A stretch of 41,233 bases of DNA from Prevotella disiens JCM 6334 = ATCC 29426 (GCF_000613345.1 NZ_BAIS01000021.1:1-41233), one strand, 5' to 3'; positions 25,957-34,081 are shown, counted from the stretch's first letter. Made by a program: numbers and translations. Notes: a model not told the origin generated them from the letters alone.

Positions 25957-28536
25957 TTAGAATTTATAAGCGATGTTCAACATACCATTGATTCCATTTA
26001 CATAATACTTCTTAGGATTTTTTGAGAAGTTATAAGCACGCATATTGGTTTCACCTGTATTTGCATTGATAGTATAATTGCTTCGTCCTTGTTGGTAACC
26101 ACCTGTTACAATCTGCTGATTGTTGAGTAAGTTGGTAATCATCAAGTTGATAGAGAGGCTACCGCGCTTCAAATAAATACTCTTACCAATTGAGGCATCG
26201 AGCATAAAGCCACCTTTGCCTTCCATTTGTGGAGCTGGAGTAAAGTTTCCTTCTGCGTCCATACCACCTAATTTAGTACCCATTGTGCGCAATGTGTTAC
26301 CATAATAGAAGTTAGGAGCATATGAAAGATAGATTCTATCGTAATAGTTTCCAGCTAAATCGATAAACCAACCACCTTGGTGGAAACTTAAAATACCGCT
26401 GTAAACAGATAGTGGAGTACCATTTTCGCGCATTCCTTTGTTGTAAACTACGTCCTTATAAGAAGTACTTTTGGTAGAGTTCATGTAAACAACATCAGCG
26501 TTATTAATGTTTTTAGCCTCGTTCCAAGTACCTAAAGCCTTAAAGTTTAAGAAACTTGTAAGCTTGAAATCAAGTCCAAGTTCTATGCCATAGAAGTCTT
26601 TTTTCATATTCGTCATGCTCACATAAGTGAAAGAATTGACATCATCAAAGAAGAAGTTTTGCCATTCTGTTACATGAGTAAGGTGGTTGTAATATGCGCT
26701 TAAATTAGCGTGAAGCCAACTTCCTGCATATTGATAGCTTAATTCGCTTGAGAAAATTCGTTCGTTTCTTAAGTTCTGAACAAAGTCATTGTTCATTTCA
26801 GGTGATACAAAAGCATTTGCAGCTTGTGGCGCACGATGTTCATAACCCAGACCTAAAGAGAATGTATTGACACCACTAACTGTCCATGAACTTGATGTTT
26901 TAAAGCCGCCAGTTACAAATTCTGCATGTTTACTTTTGCCGTAAGAGTTGTCAGCAAACATACCATTGCGCATGTGTCCATTGCGATAAATATTGTCATA
27001 GCCTAACTTTCCAGCCACAATATAGTGCATATTGCCGATAGTTTGAGCAAAGTTTGTCCAAACTGTACCACGGCGTACATTCAAATTATAGTCGAAACCA
27101 AACTTATCACCTTCATAAACGAGCGCGCCAAGTCCTTGAGTTCCCATTGTGTTAAGGTCGTATTGAACACGTGGGTCATTGGCTGCGTAAGTACCAATTG
27201 CGTATGTATTGATATTATGGAAACTTTTTGCACCTAATAAATCCTCCATTGTCTGATAATGGCGACCTAAGTTTTGTCCAAGCATAATACCAGCATTGAA
27301 TACTTTATCTTTCCCAATATGGGTGTTGATGCTTGATGATAAAGTTATCATTGCATTGTCGTTATGCTTTGCTTGAACGTAGTACAAAGCGTCTTGTCCA
27401 TTGGCTGCTGCTTGACGGTTAGCATAATAAAGTCTATCCCATTGTATTTGACGGTTTGCTTTATTGCTCCACCATGCTACAGCTGACTGCCAATCGCTAT
27501 AAGCTTGTGGTGTGCGGTAGCGAGAATCTTCTTCGTTCCATACATCATAATAACTACTTGGTAGATTCTTCCAATAGTCTGGTTGTGGATTATCCGAATT
27601 ATTGTAATTCAATTTTGTACTCTTGTACATTGAATATTTGCCGAACAAGCTTGTTGTAAGTTTTGTTTTGTCGCTAATATTCCAATCCCATGTGAAGATT
27701 GCAGAAGGTGCAAAGTCATTAACAACACGACTATTACGTTTGTGTCCGTTCTGGTATCCCCAATAAGGGTTGTACTGATAATCATTAGCTAACCAATATG
27801 CTTCGTCAGTACTTGCGCCTTGTGATGCACGTTCAGTTGGATTTCCCCATGTAGAGAAACTTAAAGAGTGACCATTGTTCCATTTCTTTTGTACTCCGAA
27901 GAAGTATGAAAGTGCATTATAGAAAGTTCCTTCCACGTATCCTTGGTTAGCCCAACGATAAGTAATATTAGCAGCAAACGCCCAACCTTTGCTATTGAAT
28001 CCACTTCCGTAAGTATACATTCCACGGAGCGTATAGTTTCGGTTGGCTCCTGACAATGTAATGCGGTGTCCACCAGCCATTGAGCCTGCTCTAAAGTCAT
28101 AGTTATTGCTTCCACCCATATCTGTCATTGAGAAATTATTATTCTCAAATGGGAGAGCAAAGTCTACGTTTTTAGTTTGTTGATTAAGACCTCCAACCAA
28201 CGAATAGCGGAATTGACCACTTTCCATGTCATTCATAGGAACACCATTGATATACACGCTATTGTATTTGGGATTGAGTGCTCGGTATCTGAATCGCATT
28301 GGCGAATACAAATATCCTACTTGCGAAGCATACGCATTGCTATTTGAGTTTAAAATAGTAACATTTGCGCTTCTGTCGTTATCCTCTCCTAACTGTGCTT
28401 CTGTAAATGTGAACGCCGATTCGTCCATCATAATAGGCGATTGCTCATGTTGTATCGTGTCTGTTTTGGTGTTTTGTGCCATAACCATAGACGAACTACA
28501 AAGAGCTATCACAGCGAGTTTCAGGTTTTTCTGCAT
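25957..28536 (-). CDS. TonB-dependent receptor, SusD-less
   Basis: The 859-aa product has a signal peptide (MQKNLKLAVIALCSSSMVMA), a plug-like N-terminus without the usual carboxypeptidase-regulatory domain (SVYINGVPMNDMESGQFRYS), and a long beta-barrel rich in aromatic strands that ends NIAYKF, the terminal Phe expected for BAM recognition. It leads an operon with DUF5689 and OB-fold lipoproteins and is divergent from a secreted EEP nuclease. No SusD homologue is present. The cargo is not proven; the neighbours point to nucleic-acid fragments. Confidence 0.88.
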   Translation of the reverse strand: MQKNLKLAVIALCSSSMVMAQNTKTDTIQHEQSPIMMDESAFTFTEAQLGEDNDRSANVTILNSNSNAYASQVGYLYSPMRFRYRALNPKYNSVYINGVPMNDMESGQFRYSLVGGLNQQTKNVDFALPFENNNFSMTDMGGSNNYDFRAGSMAGGHRITLSGANRNYTLRGMYTYGSGFNSKGWAFAANITYRWANQGYVEGTFYNALSYFFGVQKKWNNGHSLSFSTWGNPTERASQGASTDEAYWLANDYQYNPYWGYQNGHKRNSRVVNDFAPSAIFTWDWNISDKTKLTTSLFGKYSMYKSTKLNYNNSDNPQPDYWKNLPSSYYDVWNEEDSRYRTPQAYSDWQSAVAWWSNKANRQIQWDRLYYANRQAAANGQDALYYVQAKHNDNAMITLSSSINTHIGKDKVFNAGIMLGQNLGRHYQTMEDLLGAKSFHNINTYAIGTYAANDPRVQYDLNTMGTQGLGALVYEGDKFGFDYNLNVRRGTVWTNFAQTIGNMHYIVAGKLGYDNIYRNGHMRNGMFADNSYGKSKHAEFVTGGFKTSSSWTVSGVNTFSLGLGYEHRAPQAANAFVSPEMNNDFVQNLRNERIFSSELSYQYAGSWLHANLSAYYNHLTHVTEWQNFFFDDVNSFTYVSMTNMKKDFYGIELGLDFKLTSFLNFKALGTWNEAKNINNADVVYMNSTKSTSYKDVVYNKGMRENGTPLSVYSGILSFHQGGWFIDLAGNYYDRIYLSYAPNFYYGNTLRTMGTKLGGMDAEGNFTPAPQMEGKGGFMLDASIGKSIYLKRGSLSINLMITNLLNNQQIVTGGYQQGRSNYTINANTGETNMRAYNFSKNPKKYYVNGINGMLNIAYKF

Positions 28537-28654
28537 AGTTGTTAATATTATTAATTATTTTACTTACGATGCAAAGTAACAAAATTATTTTTGAAAAGAA
28601 AAGTCTTTTTTGATAAAATTCTAATAATCGTGCTTTATTGTCAGATTAATTCAC

Positions 28655-28662
28655 GATATTTG
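28655..28662 (+). promoter_or_regulatory. Probable -7 element for the EEP nuclease gene
   Basis: GATATTTG differs from TAnnTTTG at one position and lies 77 bases before ATG 28740. On the opposite strand a similarly degenerate TTACTTTG near 28572-28579 could serve the TonB operon. Confidence 0.4.
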
Positions 28663-28739
28663 CAAATTGAAAGCAAATTTTCGGTTGAGGCCATTGTTTT
28701 GGCATTGATAATATTGATTAAAAACAATACTATATAAAA

Positions 28740-29786
28740 ATGAAGAAATATCTATTTTTCCTGACGTTTGCAATGCTTTTTAGCGTTGCATCAAATGCAC
28801 AAAAGAAGTTTTCAGTTTACGCAGTTGGTTTTTATAACCAAGAAAATTTATTCGACTACACCCATGATGAGGGTAAAAATGATTATGATTTTACTCCAGA
28901 TGGTTCGTATAAGTGGAATAAAATGAAGTATGAAAGCAAGTTACGTAATATGTCTAAGGTTCTTTCAGAGATGGGAACTGATGTACTTCCTAATGTTGGT
29001 TGTGCCATAATTGGTCTTTCTGAGGTTGAAAATGCACATGTTTTAGACGACTTAACAGCTCAACCAGCACTTGCAGCTCGCAATTATAAATATGTACACA
29101 TAGAAGGTCCAGACCGTCGTGGCATTGATTGCGCTTTGCTTTATAATCCTAAAATGTTCAAAATACGCAATACAAAACTTGTTCCTTACGTTTATGAATT
29201 ACCAAACGATTCAAATCGTGCTACTCGTGGCTTCCTTACCGTAAGTGGAACACTTGCAAATGAACATGTAACCGTGGTGGTTTGCCACTGGCCAAGTCGT
29301 GGTGCAGGTTCTTATTACAGAGAATTGGGTGGAAAACAAGTAAAGGCTTTGAAAGATTCTTTGCTCCGTGAAGACCCTAATGTAAAGGTTCTTGTAATGG
29401 GTGATATGAACGATGACCCAACAAACAAGAGCATGCACGAATGCTTATCAGCTAAAGCGAACATTGATGAAGTCGGAGAAGGTGATATGTACAATCCTTT
29501 TTACAATATTTTAGTGAAGGAAGGAACAGGTACTTTGCAATATCAAGGTAAGTGGAACTTATTCGACCAAATCGTAATGACGCCTAATATGTTGAATAAA
29601 AATAATCAAAAAGATTTTTCAACTTTAAAGTTTTGGCGTAACCAAATATTCCGTCGTGATTATCTTTTCCAAGAAACTGGTAAATATAAAGGTAATACAA
29701 AGCGTACAACAGCAGGTGGAGTGTGGCTCGATGGCTATTCTGACCACCTTCCTGTTGTAGTATATTTGATGAAGGAACAAAAGTAA
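28740..29786 (+). CDS. Secreted endonuclease/exonuclease/phosphatase family protein
   Basis: The 348-aa product has a signal peptide (MKKYLFFLTFAMLFSVASNA) and an intact EEP (DNase I-like) fold: FYNQENLFD (metal/catalytic Asn and Glu), IGLSEVEN, DRRGIDCALLY, VVVCHWPSR (catalytic His), VLVMGDMNDDP and YSDHLPVVV (terminal Asp-His). All the catalytic residues expected for a DNase I-type enzyme are visible. Related secreted proteins are Bacteroidetes extracellular nucleases. It is first of an operon with a UDG-family gene (ATG directly after this stop) and udk. Confidence 0.88.
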   Translation: MKKYLFFLTFAMLFSVASNAQKKFSVYAVGFYNQENLFDYTHDEGKNDYDFTPDGSYKWNKMKYESKLRNMSKVLSEMGTDVLPNVGCAIIGLSEVENAHVLDDLTAQPALAARNYKYVHIEGPDRRGIDCALLYNPKMFKIRNTKLVPYVYELPNDSNRATRGFLTVSGTLANEHVTVVVCHWPSRGAGSYYRELGGKQVKALKDSLLREDPNVKVLVMGDMNDDPTNKSMHECLSAKANIDEVGEGDMYNPFYNILVKEGTGTLQYQGKWNLFDQIVMTPNMLNKNNQKDFSTLKFWRNQIFRRDYLFQETGKYKGNTKRTTAGGVWLDGYSDHLPVVVYLMKEQK

Positions 29787-30368
29787 ATGGACATTGAAAC
29801 CCACCCTTTTGAGCCATGGTTGCCTGCAAATGCTAAGTTGTTAATGTTGGGAACTTTTCCGCCAGCACCCAAACGTTGGGCCATGGAGTGGTATTATCCT
29901 AACTTTACGAACGATATGTGGCGCATAATGGGGATTATTTTCTTTAACGATAAATACCATTTTGTTGATAAGGAACATAAGACTTACAAGTTAAACGAGC
30001 TAATGCCTTTCTTGAAAGAGAAGGGTGTAGCTTTGTTTGATACGGCTTTACGCATTCGTAGAACTACGGGAACTGCATCTGATAAGGACTTAGAAATCAT
30101 AGAGAAAGCTGACCTTGATGGCATGTTGCGTGCTTTGCCTGAATGTAAAGCAGTGCTTACTGCAGGGCAATTGGCAACAAAGATATTTTCAGACCATTAT
30201 CATATTGATACACGCAACTTAAAGATGGGTGAATTTGTTGATTTTTCGTTTGAGAATAGAAAACTAAAACTCTATCGTCAGCCAAGTAGTAGTCGTGCTT
30301 ATCCCATGAAAGTAGAAGACAAATCTGCTTTTTATGAGTCAATGTTTAAGGATATAGAAATAATTTAA
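29787..30368 (+). CDS. Uracil-DNA glycosylase family protein
   Basis: The 193-aa cytoplasmic product starts with KLLMLGTFPPAPKRW, the first UDG-fold motif, and then NDMWRIMG. The second, substrate-binding motif is the region LYRQPSSSRAY, in place of the usual H-P-S-P/R segment. The family removes uracil or mismatched bases from DNA. Its ATG begins at the base after the EEP nuclease stop, so it is translationally coupled. Why a repair-type enzyme is coupled to a secreted nuclease is unclear; it might protect against, or process, salvaged nucleotides. Confidence 0.75.
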   Translation: MDIETHPFEPWLPANAKLLMLGTFPPAPKRWAMEWYYPNFTNDMWRIMGIIFFNDKYHFVDKEHKTYKLNELMPFLKEKGVALFDTALRIRRTTGTASDKDLEIIEKADLDGMLRALPECKAVLTAGQLATKIFSDHYHIDTRNLKMGEFVDFSFENRKLKLYRQPSSSRAYPMKVEDKSAFYESMFKDIEII

Positions 30369-30370
30369 AG

Positions 30371-31009
30371 ATGAACAATAAAGTTACAATAATAGGAATT
30401 GCAGGCGGAACGGGGTCGGGTAAGACCACTGTAGTGAGAAAGATTGTAGAAGCTTTACCTCCCCATTATGTTGCCGTTGTTCCTTTAGATTCTTATTACA
30501 ACGATACAACAGAGCTGACAGAGGAGGAACGTCGTGCCATAAACTTCGACCACCCTGATGCTTTCGATTGGAAATTATTGACGAAGCAAGTGAACGATTT
30601 AAGAAAAGGGAAAGCCATTGAGCAACCTACTTATAGCTATCTGAAATGTAATCGTTTACCAGAAACGATTAACGTTGAGTCAAAGCCTGTTATTATCATT
30701 GAAGGAATCATGTCGTTGGCTGACAAAAAGCTTCGTGATATAATGGATTTGAAGGTTTTTGTAGATTGTGATTCTGACGAACGACTCATTCGCAATATAG
30801 AACGCGATACGATTGAGCGTGGTAGAGATGTTTCGACAGTTGTTCAGCGTTATCGAAAGATATTGAAGCCAATGCACGACCAGTTCATAGAACCTACTAA
30901 ACGATATGCCGACTTGATAATTCCAGAAGGTGGAGAGAATGTAAAAGGCATTTCAATGTTATGTACTTATATTAAAGGACTGGTTCCTTATCTCGATACA
31001 AAAGAGTAG
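30371..31009 (+). CDS. udk: Uridine kinase
   Basis: Uridine kinase phosphorylates uridine and cytidine to UMP and CMP in pyrimidine salvage. The 212-aa product has Walker A GGTGSGKTT at residues ~11-19, PLDSYYND with the catalytic Asp, NFDHPDAFDW, and GIMSLADKKLRDIMDLKVFVD read in parts. Length is normal. It is two bases after the UDG-family gene and ends the operon headed by the EEP nuclease, consistent with salvage of nucleosides released outside the cell. Confidence 0.94.
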   Translation: MNNKVTIIGIAGGTGSGKTTVVRKIVEALPPHYVAVVPLDSYYNDTTELTEEERRAINFDHPDAFDWKLLTKQVNDLRKGKAIEQPTYSYLKCNRLPETINVESKPVIIIEGIMSLADKKLRDIMDLKVFVDCDSDERLIRNIERDTIERGRDVSTVVQRYRKILKPMHDQFIEPTKRYADLIIPEGGENVKGISMLCTYIKGLVPYLDTKE

Positions 31010-31020
31010 ATATTATAATA

Positions 31021-31060
31021 AAAAAGAAACTATTTCATTCAATGAAATAGTTTCTTTTTT
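31021..31060. terminator. Terminator after udk, possibly bidirectional
   Basis: AAAAAGAAACTATTTCAT and ATGAAATAGTTTCTTTTT form a perfect 18-bp stem around a 3-nt loop. The 5' A-run and 3' T-run let it stop udk and also the convergent DUF308 gene, whose stop lies 10 bases beyond. Confidence 0.9.
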
Positions 31061-31069
31061 ATTGTTTCT

Positions 31070-31729
31070 TTATTTTTCTTCTATAATTTCAGCATCTTCT
31101 ATAATTTCTTGTGTCGATATTTTCTCGCCTTCAACAATCTTGCTCTTTTCTATTTTGTCGTATAGGCGTTTCATTTGTGTAATTTTTTATGGCATTTAGA
31201 ATTTCAATAACTCCATAAAACATCAAACACCAGCCAATAACTTTTAATGGAAGGGTTGCCACTTCAATAGGTTTGGCAATGACGAGAATGCCGATTATCA
31301 ATGTGATGGTAGGGAAGAGCCAAAAGAGGATAGGCACACGAGCAAATTGGCGTGAGCGTGCAAGGTTCATAAACTGATTGATTGCGCCTAAAATTAAGAT
31401 AGCTGCTAAGATGTAAACCACCCATTTAATGAATCCATTAGGCATCATGCGAGTATAATGCCCAAGATGACAGAGCCAATCCCTATGATAGGGAATACTG
31501 GACGACTCACTTTTATAGGTTTGTCGTGAGCATCAACTTGTGGAATGGCTTTGGCAGCCTTTTCTTTTTCAAAGTAGTACATGATGCAAGAAATTAACCC
31601 TGAAATGAAGAATAGCATTCCCGCAGTAATGGTTATCCAGGTCATGGTCTCTTCTCTGTACTTTATGAGCAGTATCCCAATTGCTATGGCTATTATAGCA
31701 CGAATGATAGAACTTTGAATTAGCTTCAT
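31070..31729 (-). pseudogene. DUF308 (HdeD-like) membrane protein, broken by two frameshifts
   Basis: Three overlapping frames give consecutive parts of one membrane protein: MKLIQSSIIRAIIAIAIGIL...GSVILGIILA from 31729, stopping at TGA near 31445; (M)MPNGFIKWVVYILAAILILG...EILNAIKNY from 31448; and a C-terminal acidic tail, MKRLYDKIEKSKIVEGEK to IIEE, from 31174 to 31070. The first and last parts are in the same frame. The middle part is shifted, as if one base was lost near 31445 and one gained in the six-T run at 31183-31188. Restoring both gives 219 aa. HdeD-like proteins are small multi-span membrane proteins, some linked to acid stress. Sequencing error cannot be excluded. Confidence 0.7.
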
Positions 31730-31814
31730 AATTGTCTTTTTTACTCCTTTTACCTTTTGTTCATTAATCGTTTTTCTCAGCACAGATAGCTTCTTGTGCC
31801 TACATACTATTTTG

Positions 31815-31822
31815 CAAAGTTA
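31815..31822 (-). promoter_or_regulatory. -7 element for the DUF308 gene
   Basis: TAACTTTG on the minus strand matches TAnnTTTG, about 86 bases before ATG 31729. That start is preferred because an AAGGAG-like site lies just upstream. Confidence 0.7.
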
Positions 31823-31864
31823 CAAATAAATCCGTACTCAATGGCTAAAGTGCTGATAATTTAT

Positions 31865-31872
31865 TACTTTTG
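31865..31872 (+). promoter_or_regulatory. -7 element for the histidine phosphatase gene
   Basis: TACTTTTG matches TAnnTTTG, 17 bases before ATG 31890 and divergent from the DUF308 promoter. Confidence 0.7.
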
Positions 31873-31889
31873 TAGGAAAATAAAAACTT

Positions 31890-32411
31890 ATGACGACATT
31901 ATATTTAGTAAGACACGGCGAAACGATTGATAATGCTCAACACATTATGCAAGGACAAACGCAAGGTGAACTTAATAAGAATGGAAGAAAGCAAGCAGAA
32001 ATAGTGGGCGAGGAGTTGGCAACAATTTGTTTTGACGCTTATATTTCCAGCGATTTAAAGCGCAGTATAGACACATGCCGCATTATTATTGGTAACTCAG
32101 CAACCCAAATACATACTACAAAGTTATTGCGTGAACGTGATTGGGGCAGTTTTACAGGTAGGTTTATTCCTGAATTAAAAAACTTGAACGACCCAACGAA
32201 GTGGCCTAATGATATAGAAACGTTAGAAGACTTGAAACAACGTGCTTCTGAGTTTTTAGCATGGGTGCGGTCTGAATTTTCCAATCAAGTGGTTCTTGCT
32301 GTTGGACATGGCATTATTAACAAAGCAATTCAAAGTGTGTTCTACGAAAAGCCTATGAACGAAATTTCGGTAATGCACAATGCTGATGTGCGTATATTAA
32401 AGTTAGATTAA
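31890..32411 (+). CDS. Histidine phosphatase (phosphoglycerate-mutase-like) protein
   Basis: The 173-aa product carries the catalytic LVRHGETIDN motif near the N-terminus, followed by GQTQGELNKNGRKQAE, SSDLKRSIDTC, a substrate-binding region RERDWGSFTG, and the second catalytic His in VVLAVGHGIIN. The branch includes cofactor-dependent phosphoglycerate mutases and assorted phosphatases; at this length, and without the mutase insert, a phosphatase is more likely. The substrate is unknown. It is monocistronic. Confidence 0.88.
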   Translation: MTTLYLVRHGETIDNAQHIMQGQTQGELNKNGRKQAEIVGEELATICFDAYISSDLKRSIDTCRIIIGNSATQIHTTKLLRERDWGSFTGRFIPELKNLNDPTKWPNDIETLEDLKQRASEFLAWVRSEFSNQVVLAVGHGIINKAIQSVFYEKPMNEISVMHNADVRILKLD

Positions 32412-32456
32412 ATCCTAATGCTGCCTTTTATTTTAAAACTATCTGTTTTGAAGTGC

Positions 32457-32493
32457 AAAAGAGCCTATTTTGAACCCCAAAATAGGCTCTTTT
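32457..32493 (+). terminator. Hairpin formed by the interspersed repeat
   Basis: AAAAGAGCCTATTTTG (32457-32472) and CAAAATAGGCTCTTTT (32478-32493) form a perfect 16-bp stem around a 5-nt loop, followed by ATTTTCTTT. It could terminate the phosphatase transcript. The stem is built from two opposed copies of the window's repeat module. Confidence 0.65.
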
Positions 32494-32696
32494 ATTTTCT
32501 TTGGCAGTTTTTTATGGTATAAAAAATGAAAGGAACCCTATATCACATAGAATTCCTCTCCTCATCTAAAATTACTCTCTAAATTGTTTTACTACATTTT
32601 TGCGACCTATCTTTTCCTTAGTCGCATCAAAAAATATTACTACCTATCAATTATCTTATATATATGGTTGTGGTCAAGTGGCGTTTTTACAATCTT

Positions 32697-33584
32697 TTAC
32701 CTATGTCCTCCGAAAGTTCCACGATTCATATTTGTCATTCTTGAACCGCCTCCAAAAGTTCTATTGGGTGTTCCAAACGAGCGTCCATTGCTTCCTGAAG
32801 GACTGAACGACCTGCTTGGTGCTTGGCGTACTGATGTTCCGCCGAAGCTACGGTTACCTCCGAAAGTACTAATGCCTGTTTCATTTCCAAATCTTGATGT
32901 AGAACCACGAGATACAGTTGTGCGTGTTGAACTTCTACGTGGTGCATTGTCGAATCCCGTACCTCTATTTCTTTCAAAATATCTTGATTGTTGATTTCCG
33001 AAACTGCGTGTACGTGGATTTTGCGGCTCGCTGTTGTAAGCGTAATTTGTACCTCTGCTATAATCACCACGTTGGAATCCATCGCGCATACCGAACATTC
33101 GCCCTCTATTATTATAGTTTACATAGCAACGACCATTATAATAGCTTCTTCCACCATTCATTCTCCAACTGTGTCCCCCCCTGTAAACAGCGTAAACACG
33201 TGGTTTGTTAAAGTAATAATAGTTGCGACGTGGATAGCGTGCGTAGATACCGAAGTGCCAATAACCTGCATTCCACCATAATGGGCGGTAGAAGTAGGCT
33301 GCATCAACGTAAGAACGGTATTGCCAATCCAATAAGATGTAACTCAAATCAAGGTTACGATGTGTCCAATAGGCACTATATAGGTCGTCTGCTGTATTTA
33401 CATTTAACAAATAGTCAAAGTTCACCTCAAAGGCTGCTTCGTATTGTTCTTCAGTTAAATTAAGCTCATAAGCCATTTTGTCTGTCAAGAACAAAGCTTG
33501 TGTTCGTGCTTGCTCATAGCTCATTGCTTTTGCTGATATAGCTAATGTGAAAAATGCCATTAAGGCAATTATATATTTTTTCAT
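32697..33584 (-). CDS. Secreted low-complexity Arg/Gly/Ser/Phe-rich protein
   Basis: The 295-aa product has a signal peptide (MKKYIIALMAFFTLAISAKA), a short helical domain at 22-75 (ARTQALFLTDKMAYELNLTEEQYEAAFEVN, quoted in parts), a Tyr/Trp/Arg-rich stretch at 75-160 (YFYRPLWWNAGYWHFGIYARYP), and a C-terminal half dominated by R, G, S, F, N with repeated SFG and FGG (RSFG four times or more). The composition resembles intrinsically disordered RGG/FG proteins but is exported. I do not recognise a defined function; an envelope or matrix role is only a guess. The upstream region carries palindromes and the TTGTACA array. Confidence 0.8.
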   Translation of the reverse strand: MKKYIIALMAFFTLAISAKAMSYEQARTQALFLTDKMAYELNLTEEQYEAAFEVNFDYLLNVNTADDLYSAYWTHRNLDLSYILLDWQYRSYVDAAYFYRPLWWNAGYWHFGIYARYPRRNYYYFNKPRVYAVYRGGHSWRMNGGRSYYNGRCYVNYNNRGRMFGMRDGFQRGDYSRGTNYAYNSEPQNPRTRSFGNQQSRYFERNRGTGFDNAPRRSSTRTTVSRGSTSRFGNETGISTFGGNRSFGGTSVRQAPSRSFSPSGSNGRSFGTPNRTFGGGSRMTNMNRGTFGGHR

Positions 33585-33638
33585 TTCTTCTCCCTTTCTT
33601 TCTCGTTAGTCAGTGTGACAAAGCCTATGTTTATGATG

Positions 33639-33646
33639 CAAAGGAA
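33639..33646 (-). promoter_or_regulatory. Possible -7 element for the low-complexity protein gene
   Basis: Minus-strand TTCCTTTG is one base off TAnnTTTG, 54 bases before the ATG at 33584. Confidence 0.4.
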
Positions 33647-33670
33647 CGAATAATATTTTATTACCGAAAA

Positions 33671-33707
33671 GGTTTTTCCCTATTATGGGTGGGAATATCC
33701 CTAAACC
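33671..33707. promoter_or_regulatory. Compound palindrome upstream of the low-complexity gene
   Basis: GGTTT (33671-33675) pairs with AAACC (33703-33707), CCC (78-80) with GGG (87-89), and GGGA (91-94) with TCCC (98-101). It lies 25 bases upstream of the possible -7 element, an expected operator or activator position. Confidence 0.35.
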
Positions 33708-33823
33708 TTATTTTTCTTCGTTTGTAATGATGCTTATTTAAGGCGAAGTGAAGTTGATGTATCGTGTTTCTTTGATAGCAATTACCCTTTATTCGTCCTT
33801 GACGGAGTATAAGATGTCTTGCG

Positions 33824-33907
33824 TTGTACATGTTTGTATAACCCTTTGTACACGCTTGTACAAATTATTATACACAGCTTGTACAATCCATTGTACAAAC
33901 GTGTACA
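33824..33907. repeat. Phased array of eight TTGTACA-like motifs
   Basis: TTGTACA or one-base variants start at 33824, 33834, 33846, 33856, 33868, 33879, 33891 and 33901. The steps are 10, 12, 10, 12, 11, 12 and 10 bases, average 11. Pairs make units of about 22 bases. TGTACA is its own reverse complement, so each can be a symmetric half or full protein site, all on the same face of the helix. It lies 240 bases upstream of the low-complexity gene and 175 bases past maeB. Confidence 0.75.
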
Positions 33908-34013
33908 ATGTTGCTGTTGCCTATAATGTAGGAAGCAGATGAAAGGTTTCGGCATTGGTTCTGTCTTAGGAATTGTGTCGTCCATTGACGCTATATATTA
34001 TATAAGGTATAAA

Positions 34014-34057
34014 AACAAAATAAGTCGGAATAGCCTTGAAGACTTATCCGACTTATT
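34014..34057 (-). terminator. Terminator of maeB
   Basis: AATAAGTCGGA (34019-34029) pairs with TCCGACTTATT (34047-34057); the loop holds a further short TA-rich pairing. Minus-strand T-rich sequence (TTTTGTTTTT) follows. Confidence 0.8.
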
Positions 34058-34081
34058 AATAAGGTGCAGAAATAAAGTAGA

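Noticed and set aside
32601..32626. Small hairpin TGCGAC/GTCGCA downstream of the low-complexity gene as a terminator
   Set aside because: Stem has a bulge and neither strand gives a T-run directly after it; too weak to call.
33824..33907. CRISPR array
   Set aside because: Repeat units are 7 bases with 3-5 base gaps and no cas genes are nearby; this is not a repeat-spacer structure.
33748..33985. Overlapping short ORFs on both strands across the TTGTACA array, the minus one with repeated LYK/LYN motifs
   Set aside because: The peptide repeat is simply the translation of the DNA array; neither frame has a convincing promoter, start or family match.
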